A stretch of DNA of 64,000 nucleotides from JAJXWB01 sp047971685 (GTDB lineage: Bacteria; Pseudomonadota; Alphaproteobacteria; Rhizobiales; Beijerinckiaceae), in contig JBKDZW010000089.1 in NCBI GenBank assembly GCA_047971685.1, positions 5,282 through 69,281 of the forward strand, written 5' to 3'. The translations under genes were made by a program, and so were the position numbers. Under the pieces are notes generated by a model, which ran no database searches, was not told the origin of the DNA, and was given only the letters and a program-made list of their open reading frames with translations. Shown piece by piece: positions 45,116 to 53,823 of this stretch (position 1 is the first letter of the stretch; each line of letters starts with the position of its first letter).

Positions 45116-46383
45116 AGGCGCACCAGCGGCAGAACGATGTCGCGGATTTTTCGCGCATAGGCGTCGTTGGAGAAATTCTCCTCGTAGAATTTCCGCGTGT
45201 CGCTGTTTTCGCGTGCTTTGCCCGATGCGGCGGGGTTGTTTTGCGGGCCGGCAAGCGCTGCTGCTTCGAGCGCGGCCGCAAACTCCGCCGCGCTTTCGCA
45301 GACCGAGACATTGGCGAGGCTGGCGGGGTCGACATTCATGCCGCGAAAGGCCTGCGGCGTGGCGATCAGCGGCGCGCCCGAAGACAGCGCCTCGACCGCC
45401 TTGATCGAAAGCCCGTGCCCTTCCGTGGTCGGCAGCAGGACAAGGCCGGCATTGGCGTAGACGGCGCCAATGTTGTCGACGCGGCCGAGAAAGGCATGGC
45501 GCCATTTCTCGTAAAGCGCGGGATTGCGCGCTTTCAGGGCGCCGTCGACATTGCCGGCGATCTCGACTTTCGCGCTGCGCGCGCACGGCGCGACATGTTC
45601 GAGAAACCATTCGACGCTGAGCGTATTGGGATAATTTCCGCTCGCCACGATGGCGATATTGGCCCCGCCCGGCCCGGTCGGCGCTTCCTCGACTGCGGGG
45701 TAGACGAGTTCGTTGCGCATATCCGGCAGGAGTTGCGCGAATGTCGCCCATTCCTGCGCATTGAGGTGGACCAGCATGTCGGCCTTGCGCAAAAACTCCA
45801 GTTCGCGCGCCAGCAATTGATCGTAGGTCGCGCGCGGCGGCACGACGAAATGACCCTCGTTGCGCAGGTCGTATTGCAGGGCCTGCACGTCCTGCGTCTC
45901 GATCACGAGCGGCGCCGTGGCCGAGAGATTGCGCGCGGCGGGAATGCAGAAAAAATGATTGCAATGGATGAGATCGATGGGGCGCAGCGCCAGTTCGTCC
46001 GGCAGGCGGGCAAATTGCGTCATCGCCGCCGTGGCGCGGGCGTGATCGCCGTGGATCAGCGGCCAGTAGAGCTGCGTCCAGAAGGCGGGTCTGGCGAAAA
46101 CCGATCCCGGCATATTGGCGAAATAGCGCTCGTCGGCCGGCATGTCCCGGGTATTTTCGACATAATCGCGCCAGCGCGGGCTTTCCAGACTCGACTGGCC
46201 GGGCGGCCATTCGCGCACGGCCAGCGAGACGACATGGGCGCCGAGCCGCTTGTAGACAGCGGCCTGACTGACGTTGACCTGATAGGAGCCGCAGGAATGC
46301 CAGGCCGCATGCACGATCGCGACCGTCTTGCCTGCGAGTGGAAGCTCCTGATCTTCTTCCGTTTTTGGAATAGGCAGCGTCAA
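45112..46383 (-). CDS. GT4-like glycosyltransferase
   Basis: A 423-residue GT-B glycosyltransferase closely similar to the downstream gene (shared VAIVHxAWHSCGxYQV, IHCNHFFCIP, and HGLSIKAVEALSSGAPLIATPQAFRGMNVDPASLANV). The donor-site C-terminal domain is intact. The short basic N-terminus has no signal peptide, so it is cytosolic or membrane-associated. It is the first gene of the pair. Confidence 0.83.
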   Translation of the reverse strand: MTLPIPKTEEDQELPLAGKTVAIVHAAWHSCGSYQVNVSQAAVYKRLGAHVVSLAVREWPPGQSSLESPRWRDYVENTRDMPADERYFANMPGSVFARPAFWTQLYWPLIHGDHARATAAMTQFARLPDELALRPIDLIHCNHFFCIPAARNLSATAPLVIETQDVQALQYDLRNEGHFVVPPRATYDQLLARELEFLRKADMLVHLNAQEWATFAQLLPDMRNELVYPAVEEAPTGPGGANIAIVASGNYPNTLSVEWFLEHVAPCARSAKVEIAGNVDGALKARNPALYEKWRHAFLGRVDNIGAVYANAGLVLLPTTEGHGLSIKAVEALSSGAPLIATPQAFRGMNVDPASLANVSVCESAAEFAAALEAAALAGPQNNPAASGKARENSDTRKFYEENFSNDAYARKIRDIVLPLVRL

Positions 46384-46514
46384 ATGGTCGTTCCTGCCGG
46401 GGCATCCCGCCTATTGTCCGGGCAGCTATTGTCTTGGCGGCCCCGGATATGGGACAAGGCGCGCGCGGACCCGGGAAGCCAATGGGATCGGCGGGTCTTC
46501 ATAAGGATTATTTC

Positions 46515-47366
46515 GTGTCGAATCCAGAGCAAACGGCCAACGCCCCCAAACGCGGCATGGCCATTGTCGCAAACGACAGGATCGCGGAATGGCTCCTGCC
46601 CTTTCTGGAGAGCTGGAAGCGCGCCAATGCGCATATTCCGCTCTATCTCATCCCCTATGACGACAATCTGACCGTCACCCGCCGCGCCGCAAAGACCTAT
46701 GGCGTGACCATGGTGGAAGAGGTCGACAAGCGCATCGACCGGCTGGCGGCCGATCTCTATCCGCTTTTTCCCGGCCATCGCCGCCGCCTGCGCAAGCTGC
46801 AATCGCTGGCGCTGCCGCTCGACGAGGTGATCTATATCGACGTCGATATCGTGCTGTTCCGCGATTTCGCGCCGATGTTCGGCCTTCTGAAGAAGGACGA
46901 GACGGAATTCATCGTGGCCTCGCCGTCCTTTGAATATGTCTACAACAAGAAGAAGGACGATTATCCAGACCTCAAGGACGCGCTGTTGTTCAACGACGGC
47001 TATTTCGTCACGTCCAGCAAGTTTCTCAATCTCGACATGTTCGTCGAGACCATGGCGCGCGATGCGAAACTGTTCCACAAGGTGCGCAAGCGCGGCATGC
47101 TGTTTGCCCAGCCCGTGGTGAATTTCACCTGCCACCGCAACGCCGTGAACATCCGCCTGATGTCCGACCTCATCGAAAACGCCTCGCACGAGACCTTCTA
47201 CAAGGCGCAAGGCGTCACGTTCAAAGATGGCGCGCCGCTGGATTTCCAGGGCAAGGAAATCTACTTCTGTCACTGGGCGGGCCTGCAAAGCACACCCGGC
47301 AAACTCGCCTTCGACGACGCCTGGCGGGAGTTTTCGGATGCAGCCTGGGCGAAGGTCGGGCGGTAG
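46515..47366 (+). CDS. nucleotide-diphospho-sugar transferase-like protein
   Basis: A 283-residue GT-A-like protein with a DxD motif in VIYIDVDIVLFRD, preceded by an N-terminal strand (MAIVANDRIAEWLLPFLESWKR). Further features are FNDGYFVTSSKFLNLD and the C-terminal IYFCHWAGL. It is most like uncharacterised cyanobacterial/alphaproteobacterial glycosyltransferase-family proteins. The GTG at 46515 is preceded by a taaggatt ribosome site; an ATG at 46434 would give a less typical N-terminus. It is followed 12 bp later by the LptF/G-like permease. Confidence 0.72.
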   Translation: MSNPEQTANAPKRGMAIVANDRIAEWLLPFLESWKRANAHIPLYLIPYDDNLTVTRRAAKTYGVTMVEEVDKRIDRLAADLYPLFPGHRRRLRKLQSLALPLDEVIYIDVDIVLFRDFAPMFGLLKKDETEFIVASPSFEYVYNKKKDDYPDLKDALLFNDGYFVTSSKFLNLDMFVETMARDAKLFHKVRKRGMLFAQPVVNFTCHRNAVNIRLMSDLIENASHETFYKAQGVTFKDGAPLDFQGKEIYFCHWAGLQSTPGKLAFDDAWREFSDAAWAKVGR

Positions 47367-47378
47367 CAAACGGCGGAC

Positions 47379-48530
47379 ATGAACCAGACGCCGAAAATCC
47401 TTTCGATCTATCTCGGCAAGCGCGTGCTGCTGGCAACGCTCGTCGTGCAGGTCGCGCTGACCATTCCGGTCGTGCTGTCGGCTCTGTTCCATCAATTGCC
47501 GCCGGCGGCGCTGCGTGGCGGCCTACTCGGCCCCGCGCTCGTCGGCACCTTGCCGACCGTCACCTATATCGCGCTGCCGATTTCGGTCGGCGTCGCCGCA
47601 GCGCTTGAATTTTCGCGCATGTCGTCCGAAGGCATGGTGGCGGTGCTCTATTCGCTGCGCCTGTCGGCCTGGTCGATTGCGCGTCCCGCCATCGTCTGCG
47701 CGCTCGGGGCGACCGCCGTCGGCTATCTGTGCTCTTGCTGGCTGGCGCCGCGCTATGTCGGCTCCATGCACGACGTGCTGAACGTCATCCGCCACTCGCT
47801 CAACCATCGCATGCTCGAGGCCGGCCAGTTCTATTCCTTCGACGAGGGCCGGCGCATCGTCTTTTTCGAGCGCTGGGAGACCCCCGACATAGCCGCCAAG
47901 GTGTTCATCCGGCAGCGCTCGCCGGAAAAGAAGGTCGAGGAGACGATCACGGCCGATCGCGCGGAATTCCGCCGCAACGATTTCAATGTCGTGATGATCC
48001 TGACCCACGGGCAGATCCAGAGCCGCCCCGACGACGGGCGGCGCGTACGCGTGTCCGATTTCGACGAATACGCGATTTCGCTGCCCATGCAGGGCGCCAA
48101 GGCGCTGCCCTCGCGCTCCTGGAAGGGCGTGTTCGAGCTGAGCATGCCGGATTTCTTCGCCTATATGAAATACGCCATGGTCGACCGCCGCAATTTTGCG
48201 GAATGGGCGTCGGAGGCCGTCAAAAGGCTGGTGATTCCGGCGCTGGCGCTCGCCCATACGCTGCTGGGCGTCGGGCTGGTGCTCAATGTCGCCAGCGCAA
48301 CCGGGCGGCGCTCGGCCGCCGGCGGGGCAGCGGTCGCCGCGCTGCCGGTCGTCCATATCGCCATTCTGGTGGCCGCCGAAACGCTGATCCGCGCCAATCC
48401 GGCGCTGGCGATCCTCGTCATCGGCCTGGCGCTTGCCGAAATCGCTTGCGGCATATGGCTCATCCAGCGCCAGCAGGTCGGCGATGCGCGCCGGGCGCCG
48501 CAAATTGCGCCGGTGCTTGCGGGGGCGTGA
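47379..48530 (+). CDS. LptF/LptG (YjgP/YjgQ)-family permease
   Basis: A 383-residue inner-membrane protein. The N-terminal helices (IYLGKRVLLATLVVQVALTIPVVLS) and the transmembrane segment ALVGTLPTVTYIALPISVGVAAALEFSRMSSEGMVAVL match the LptF/G fold. A periplasmic beta-jellyroll follows (FFERWE...ITADRAEF), then C-terminal helices. LptF and LptG normally pair in the LPS export ABC system; here a single gene sits beside a glycosyltransferase and away from lpt genes. It could move another lipid, which is inference. Confidence 0.75.
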   Translation: MNQTPKILSIYLGKRVLLATLVVQVALTIPVVLSALFHQLPPAALRGGLLGPALVGTLPTVTYIALPISVGVAAALEFSRMSSEGMVAVLYSLRLSAWSIARPAIVCALGATAVGYLCSCWLAPRYVGSMHDVLNVIRHSLNHRMLEAGQFYSFDEGRRIVFFERWETPDIAAKVFIRQRSPEKKVEETITADRAEFRRNDFNVVMILTHGQIQSRPDDGRRVRVSDFDEYAISLPMQGAKALPSRSWKGVFELSMPDFFAYMKYAMVDRRNFAEWASEAVKRLVIPALALAHTLLGVGLVLNVASATGRRSAAGGAAVAALPVVHIAILVAAETLIRANPALAILVIGLALAEIACGIWLIQRQQVGDARRAPQIAPVLAGA

Positions 48531-48605
48531 ACCTGACCCCGGACCTTCAGGCTTTGCGGCCCGTTCGCGCGGCCTGTTCCGCCCAGGCCAGCGGCTTTTG
48601 CGGGA

Positions 48606-49406
48606 TCAGGCCGCCTGCCCGCCACCGACGACGCCAGCGGCCTCGTCTTCCTCGTCCTTGCGGACTGCGGCCTTGTAGGCGGGGATGATGTCGTCGGGAT
48701 GGCCCACTTCGCGCACCACGCCGGCGTCGATCCAGATCACGCGGTCGCAAAGCGTGCGCAGATAGTCGAGCCCGTGCGAAACGACCAGAATCGTGCCGCG
48801 CTTGGAAAATTCGGCGATGAAATTCTCGCATTTCTGCGCGAAAGCCTCGTCGCCGACCGAAAGCGCCTCGTCGACGATCAGAATGTCGGCGTCGACATGG
48901 GCGCAGATGGCGAAGGCAAGCCGCGCGATCATGCCGCTCGAATAGAGCTTCATCGGCTGATCGAAAAACATGCCGATCTCGGCGAAATCGGCGATCTGAT
49001 CGAGCTTGGCGACGATCTCGCGACGCGAGAGCCCCAGGACCGCGCCGCCGATGATCGCATTTTCGCGGCCGGACAATGTGGCGTCGAAGCCCGAGCCAAG
49101 CGCCAGGATAGGCGCAATGCGGCCGCGGATTTCGACCGTGCCGGTGGTCGGGCGCGTGATGCCGCACAGGATCTGGAGAAGCGTCGTCTTGCCCGCGCCG
49201 TTGCGGCCGATGATGCCGACGCATTCGCCCTTCCTGATATCGAAGGTGATATCGCGCAGCACCCAATGCTTTCTGTAATAGGTCTTGGCCCAGCCAAACA
49301 GCGCCTGCATCAACTGGTCGTTGCGGCGCAGGTAGAGCTGGAAGGCCTTGCCTGCGTTGCGGCAGGAAATCGCCAGTTCGGAAGACATCGGGCGATCAGA
49401 GGACAT
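48606..49406 (-). CDS. polysaccharide/lipid ABC exporter ATPase (Wzt/KpsT type)
   Basis: A 266-residue ATP-binding subunit. Walker A is GRNGAGKTTLLQIL, the signature is YSSGMIARLAFA, and Walker B is ILIVDEALSVGD. The N-terminal helix resembles Wzt/KpsT proteins. The C-terminal carbohydrate-binding domain of O-antigen-specific Wzt proteins is absent. Its start overlaps the permease gene by 11 bp, forming a standard two-gene transporter. Confidence 0.88.
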   Translation of the reverse strand: MSSDRPMSSELAISCRNAGKAFQLYLRRNDQLMQALFGWAKTYYRKHWVLRDITFDIRKGECVGIIGRNGAGKTTLLQILCGITRPTTGTVEIRGRIAPILALGSGFDATLSGRENAIIGGAVLGLSRREIVAKLDQIADFAEIGMFFDQPMKLYSSGMIARLAFAICAHVDADILIVDEALSVGDEAFAQKCENFIAEFSKRGTILVVSHGLDYLRTLCDRVIWIDAGVVREVGHPDDIIPAYKAAVRKDEEDEAAGVVGGGQAA

Positions 49407-50229
49407 CGACGATCACCGATTTGTATTCCTTGAAGAAACCGTAGCCGAACAGAAAGACAGCGTAAGAGGCCACGAAGCACGCCAGATACATCCACGGATC
49501 GGGAAAGCGCTCGTAGATCACAAGATCGCGCAGCATGGCGATGTAATCGCCTACCAGGTTGAGCTTGATCCAGGGTTGCAGATTGGCCGGCAATTGTTCG
49601 ATCTGGAAGAAAACCGGCGTGGCGAACATCATCAGCGGCACGATCGAAACCATGAGATGGGCGACGTCGCGGGTAAAAGCGCCCAGCGCCATCAGGAACC
49701 AGACGGTGCCGAGCATCAAAAGCATGAACGGCAGGATGATGAGGGGTACGAAAATCACCTTCCACGAAATGAAGTGGACGGTGGCCAGCCGCACGGCGAG
49801 CAGCGTGGCGAAGCTGATCGCGCCATAGACGAGCGCGCGGATGGTGGAGGTCCAGGCGATCGTCTCGGACGGAAAGATCGACTTCTTGATGAAATGGACG
49901 TGCTCGTGCAGCAGCGTGGGCGAGCGCGCCGCCAGTTCCGCGAACACGTTGAACAGGATGAGGCCGCAAAAACTTGCCGCTGCATAATCGTAGATCGGCA
50001 CGCCGGCTGCGACCGTCGGCGTCGCAATGGTGAAGATCGCAGTATAGACCAGCAGCATGGCGAGCGGCGCGAAGATCGCCCAGATCCAGCCCAGGAAGGA
50101 ATCGCGGAACCGCGAGGTCAGTTCGCGCCGCACGACCGCGCGGATCAGCTCCCGGTGGTGCCAGGCCCGCTCGAACGGCTCAGTCAGGAATATCGGCAAG
50201 TCCTGGATTTTCAACGCTGTGATTTCCAA
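49396..50229 (-). CDS. polysaccharide/lipid ABC exporter permease (Wzm/KpsM type)
   Basis: A 277-residue integral membrane protein with the N-terminal amphipathic motif RRELTSRFRDSFLGWIWAIFAPL and about six helices. It lies first in the minus-strand pair. It probably exports a glycan or glycolipid assembled by the neighbouring glycosyltransferases; given the adjacent sphingolipid genes, an undecaprenyl- or sphingolipid-linked product is possible but unproven. Confidence 0.87.
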   Translation of the reverse strand: MEITALKIQDLPIFLTEPFERAWHHRELIRAVVRRELTSRFRDSFLGWIWAIFAPLAMLLVYTAIFTIATPTVAAGVPIYDYAAASFCGLILFNVFAELAARSPTLLHEHVHFIKKSIFPSETIAWTSTIRALVYGAISFATLLAVRLATVHFISWKVIFVPLIILPFMLLMLGTVWFLMALGAFTRDVAHLMVSIVPLMMFATPVFFQIEQLPANLQPWIKLNLVGDYIAMLRDLVIYERFPDPWMYLACFVASYAVFLFGYGFFKEYKSVIVDVL

Positions 50230-50710
50230 ATATCAGAAAGCTCGGATCGTGCGGCCGGGAACGCGGGGATTTGCAGAAACGTCCGCAGACGCCGTCCTTG
50301 CGGCATGGAGCGCCGTCCTTGCGGCAAGAAGCGCCGTCCTTGCGGCATCGCCTTGACGGCGCGGTCTTTTCGGATCGACCAAAATATCCGCCTCAGGCCC
50401 GAATTCACCTTTTCCCCGGCGTCCGTCGCACATGCGCGACAACGCCGCGGCCCCCGACCCCGCGCTGTAGACCAGTTCCGGCGGGCTTCGTCAACGTCCG
50501 GCGGGCCGGGCTGCGGGCCGGACTGCCGGCGTTGAGAGGCGAGTTTGCCGTCAGGGGCTTTATTTCCGGGCGCGACTGCCTTAACGAAGGCCAGCGCGAA
50601 CCGCCCGGTTGCGGTCGCCGAGCGTTCGGGCGGGCCCGGCCGCTGATATTCACGTCCGACCCGGCGCCAGGCGGCCGGGCGGTCCGAAACCCGAGAAATG
50701 GGGACGCCCC
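50230..50710. other. 481-bp non-coding region before the lipid operon
   Basis: It lies between the divergent Wzm gene and the acyl-carrier-protein gene and probably carries both promoters. A 21-bp repeat (50291-50353) is the only clear structure; the remainder is GC-rich without a convincing open frame. Confidence 0.75.
50291..50353. repeat. 21-bp tandem repeat, 3 copies
   Basis: gccgtccttgcggcatggagc and variants at 50291, 50312 and 50333, adjacent without spacers. Confidence 0.93.
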
Positions 50711-50980
50711 GTGGACTCTGTTGCGCAAGGCGATGAATTCTACGCCCAGATCATTGAAGTGATTTCGAAAGAGGGCATGGTCGAGGCCGACAAGGTCAAG
50801 CCCGAAGCCACAATCGAAAGTCTCGATCTCAAGTCTATCGACATCGTCATGATTCTGACGGCGATCGAGGAAAAATTCGACGTCTACATTCCCATGGACG
50901 GGGCCTTTCAGGAGGCCAAGACCGTTCAGGATCTGATCGACGCGCTGGCGACCCATATCAACAAAGAGAAGAAAAACTGA
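50711..50980 (+). CDS. acyl carrier protein
   Basis: An 89-residue small acidic four-helix carrier. The phosphopantetheine serine is Ser42 in SLDLKSIDIVMILTAIEEKF. It is the first gene of an operon whose next start (50981) directly follows its stop. A GTG at 50711 is chosen because the upstream in-frame sequence is arginine-rich and atypical. In sphingolipid-producing alphaproteobacteria such as Caulobacter, a dedicated ACP sits near serine palmitoyltransferase, so this one may deliver acyl groups to that enzyme or to the ceramide synthase. Confidence 0.87.
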   Translation: MDSVAQGDEFYAQIIEVISKEGMVEADKVKPEATIESLDLKSIDIVMILTAIEEKFDVYIPMDGAFQEAKTVQDLIDALATHINKEKKN

Positions 50981-52198
50981 ATGACGCAGGGCCGTCGGGT
51001 CGTCATCACCGGCATGGGCGCCGTCTCCGGCGCCGGCGTCGGATGGAAGCCGCTGTGGAACGCCGCCCGCGAGGGCGCGAGCGTGGTCCGCGCGCTTGAA
51101 TTTGCGCGCGATTATCCCGGCCGCATTCGCATCGGCGCGCAGGTTCCCGATTTCGATGCGGCCAAGCTGATCGAGCGCTCCACGCTGATGTATTGCGATC
51201 CCTTCACGCAATACGCGATTGTGGCCGCCGATCAGGCGGTGGCCGAAGCCGGTTTCGACAACAAAAATGTCGGCGGCGCCGATTGCGCGGTCATTCTGGG
51301 GTCGGGCATTGGCGGCATCCGCACCGTCGACGACGGTCTCTTCGCGCTCTACGCAAAGGGCGTGAAGCCGGAACCGCTGAGCATTCCCAAGCTGATCGCC
51401 AGCGCCGGCCCCTCGATGCTGTCCATCCGCTACGACGCGCACGGGCCGGTGTTTGCGGTGGCCAGCGCGTGTTCCTCCGCAAATCAGGCGATCGGCATGG
51501 GCATGCACATGGTGCGCTCCGGCATGGCCGAGCGCGCCATTGTCGGCGGCGCCGAGGCGAGCCTTTCGGTCGGCACCCAGATGACCTGGGAAATGCTGCG
51601 TGTGCTGACGCCGGACAAATGCCGCCCCTTCTCCAAGGGCCGCAACGGCATGAGCATCGGCGACGGCGCGGCCATGTTCGTTCTGGAAACCGAGGAGGCG
51701 GCGATGGCGCGCGGCGCGCCGATCCTGTGCCGCCTCGTGGGCTACGGCACTTCGGCGGACGCGCGCGACCCGATCCGCCCCGACGCGGACGGCGCCTCGC
51801 TCGCCATGCGCCGCGCCATCGCGGACGCCGATATTCCCGCCGACACGATCCAGTACGTCAATGCGCACGGCACGGCGACCGCGCTCAACGATCCCACGGA
51901 AGCCGAGGCCATGGGCCGCATTTTCGGCGACAGGCTGGCCGAGGTCGCGGTCTCCTCGACCAAGCCGGTGCACGGCCATGCGCTGGGAGCTGCCGGCGCG
52001 CTGGAGCTGGTCTGCACCATCATGGCGATGCGCGAAAACATTGCGCCGCCGACGATCAATTTCCTCGAACCCGACCCCAAATGCCCTGTGGATTGCGTGC
52101 CCAACCAGGCGCGCGCCATGACGATCCGCACGGCCATGACCAATTCCTTCGCCTTTGGCGGCGTGAACGCCTCGCTCGTCCTCCAGGCGGCGGACTGA
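50981..52198 (+). CDS. 3-oxoacyl-ACP synthase (FabF-type ketosynthase)
   Basis: A 405-residue elongating ketosynthase. The catalytic cysteine is Cys164 (ASACSSANQA), with His296 (VNAHGTAT) and Lys328/His333 (KPVHGHALGAAG). The FabF fold is complete. It is encoded directly after the ACP gene with no gap and followed by a two-gene dehydratase, which fits a dedicated short elongation module rather than housekeeping FAS II. The usual fabH/fabG/fabI neighbours are absent. Confidence 0.9.
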   Translation: MTQGRRVVITGMGAVSGAGVGWKPLWNAAREGASVVRALEFARDYPGRIRIGAQVPDFDAAKLIERSTLMYCDPFTQYAIVAADQAVAEAGFDNKNVGGADCAVILGSGIGGIRTVDDGLFALYAKGVKPEPLSIPKLIASAGPSMLSIRYDAHGPVFAVASACSSANQAIGMGMHMVRSGMAERAIVGGAEASLSVGTQMTWEMLRVLTPDKCRPFSKGRNGMSIGDGAAMFVLETEEAAMARGAPILCRLVGYGTSADARDPIRPDADGASLAMRRAIADADIPADTIQYVNAHGTATALNDPTEAEAMGRIFGDRLAEVAVSSTKPVHGHALGAAGALELVCTIMAMRENIAPPTINFLEPDPKCPVDCVPNQARAMTIRTAMTNSFAFGGVNASLVLQAAD

Positions 52199-52205
52199 GG
52201 GCGTC

Positions 52206-52628
52206 ATGGGCGTGGAGAGGCCGCTCGGGCCGCAGGAAACGGCCCTCGGTCCGTTCGAGGCTCTGGCCGATCCCGCCGCCATCGCCGCATTCAAGGCGGC
52301 GCTTGACGCCCCGGGCGCGGTTCTTGACGCATCCGGCGCCGAAATTCCGGCGACTTTCCCGATTGTCTGGCTCTCTCTCCCCGCGCTCAAGACGGCGCTG
52401 CGCGAAGCCGCCGGCGCCGGCCACCTGCCGGTCCACGAATCCCAGTCCTTCGATTATGCGCAGCCGCTCGTTTCCGGCGCCGCCTATCGTATGAGCGTTG
52501 CGGCGCAACGCGAGAACGCCCCCCCGCGCCTCGTGGTCGAGGCTAAGGTCGCAGACGCCTCCGGCGCGAAAATCGTGACCATGCGCGCTGCGCTGCGGCT
52601 CGTTCCGCTGGCGGAGGGCGGCGCATGA
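52206..52628 (+). CDS. hotdog-fold dehydratase half (HadA/FAS1-DH-like, non-catalytic)
   Basis: A 140-residue hotdog protein without a clear catalytic Asp-His pair. It contains PIVWLSLPALKTALREAA, HESQSFDYAQPLVSGAAYRMS and a C-terminal strand. It matches the substrate-binding subunit of two-part (R)-hydratases, whose partner follows with a 4-bp overlap. The subunit split resembles mycobacterial HadA-HadB. Its role is presumably dehydration of 3-hydroxyacyl-ACP. Confidence 0.68.
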   Translation: MGVERPLGPQETALGPFEALADPAAIAAFKAALDAPGAVLDASGAEIPATFPIVWLSLPALKTALREAAGAGHLPVHESQSFDYAQPLVSGAAYRMSVAAQRENAPPRLVVEAKVADASGAKIVTMRAALRLVPLAEGGA

Positions 52629-53029
52629 AACTTCCGGTTTCGCGCGGCGACACGATGCCGGAAACCATTGTCGGCCCGTTCGACGCGGCTGCGGTCGCAG
52701 CCTATGCGGCCGCCTCCGGCGACGACAATCCCTTGCATCTCGACGCTGCGCTTGCCGCCCGCGCAGGATTTGCCGCTCCGCCAGTCCATGGCATGCGGCT
52801 GATGGCCGAAATCGCGCCTGCGCTTGCCGCCTGGCGGCCGGACATGGCGCTCAAGCGCCTGTCGGCCACTTTCGTCGAGCCGTTGCTGGTCGGCGAGGAG
52901 GCGCGTCTTACGGCCCGCGTTCTTCGCGCGGAAGGCGACGTTCTGATGCGCATCGCCATCCAGGGGCCGCGTCGCGGTCCAAGCGTTCTGGCGGAAGCCG
53001 TTCTGGTTGCAAGGGCGGGCGCGTCATGA
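52625..53029 (+). CDS. MaoC-type dehydratase half (catalytic, HadB-like)
   Basis: A 134-residue hotdog protein with the hydratase-2 motif SGDDNPLHLD (catalytic Asp about 33 and His38) and the helix PPVHGMRLMAEIAPALAAW. It is translationally coupled to the preceding half-dehydratase and the following SDR (ATGA overlap). The pair would act as (3R)-hydroxyacyl-ACP dehydratase. No enoyl reductase gene is nearby, so either the housekeeping FabI completes the cycle or an unsaturated chain is made. Confidence 0.78.
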   Translation: MKLPVSRGDTMPETIVGPFDAAAVAAYAAASGDDNPLHLDAALAARAGFAAPPVHGMRLMAEIAPALAAWRPDMALKRLSATFVEPLLVGEEARLTARVLRAEGDVLMRIAIQGPRRGPSVLAEAVLVARAGAS

Positions 53030-53823
53030 GTCCTGCGCCGCGCTCCATCCTGATTACCGGCGCCTCCAGCGGCATTGGCCGGGCGCTTGCCCGCGAATAT
53101 GCCGCGCCCGGCGTACGGCTGACGCTGGTTGGCCGCGACGGCGCGCGGCTTTCGGCCGCCGCCTCGGAATGCCGCGTCAAGGGCGCGGAAGTCGAAATCG
53201 GCCAGGTGGATGTGCGCGACCGGCAGGGCATGCACGATTTCTTGCGCGCTGCGGATGCAAAAGCGCCGCTCGATCTGGTGGTCGCCAACGCCGGCGTCAA
53301 CACCGGCCTGCCGGCAGGCGCGCTCGCCGAAGATCCGGAAGCTGTGCGCGGCATTTTCGCGATCAACCTCCTCGGCGTTTTCAACACGGTGGAACCCATG
53401 ATCGAGCCGATGGCCGCGCGTGGAAAAGGCGTGATCGCGATGACCGGCTCGATCGCCGCCGTGCGCGGCCTGCCCTATTCGCCGTCCTATTGCGCGACCA
53501 AGGCGGCGGTCCATCTTTACGCGGAATCCTTGCGCGGAACGCTCGCCCGCAAGGGCGTGACGGTCAGCCTGATCGTGCCGGGCTTCGTCCATACCGCGCT
53601 CAACGAGAAGCTGACCTCGCCGAAGCCGCTCGCCATGACCGACGAGCGCGCCGCGCGCATCGTCCGGCGCGGGCTCGACCGGCGCAAGGCCAACATCGTC
53701 TTCCCGCGCCTGCTGTATTGGGGGGCGCGGCTGCTGACGGTCCTGCCGGCGCGGCTCGTCGATTTCTTCATGGTGCGCCAGTATGTCGACGTGCCGGTCA
53801 CGCGCGAGAGGATGACGCCTTGA
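53026..53823 (+). CDS. short-chain reductase, candidate 3-ketoacyl or 3-ketosphinganine reductase
   Basis: A 265-residue classical SDR with the cofactor motif TGASSGIGRA (residues 11-20), VANAG, and catalytic Ser142, Tyr155 and Lys159 (YCATK). The C-terminal about 50 residues are hydrophobic (RLLYWGARLLTVLPARLVDFFM), recalling the membrane-associated eukaryotic 3-ketodihydrosphingosine reductase. In Caulobacter the ketone of 3-ketoceramide is reduced by a different SDR-type enzyme. Here this is the only reductase in the cluster, so either a FAS-like ketoreductase or that sphingoid step is possible. Confidence 0.78.
   Translation: MSPAPRSILITGASSGIGRALAREYAAPGVRLTLVGRDGARLSAAASECRVKGAEVEIGQVDVRDRQGMHDFLRAADAKAPLDLVVANAGVNTGLPAGALAEDPEAVRGIFAINLLGVFNTVEPMIEPMAARGKGVIAMTGSIAAVRGLPYSPSYCATKAAVHLYAESLRGTLARKGVTVSLIVPGFVHTALNEKLTSPKPLAMTDERAARIVRRGLDRRKANIVFPRLLYWGARLLTVLPARLVDFFMVRQYVDVPVTRERMTP

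Noticed and set aside
43880..46405. A single 841-residue glycosyltransferase-like open frame
   Set aside because: The first half is out-of-frame shadow of the upstream glycosyltransferase; real coding begins at the GTG 45115, where GTGA coupling joins two separate genes.
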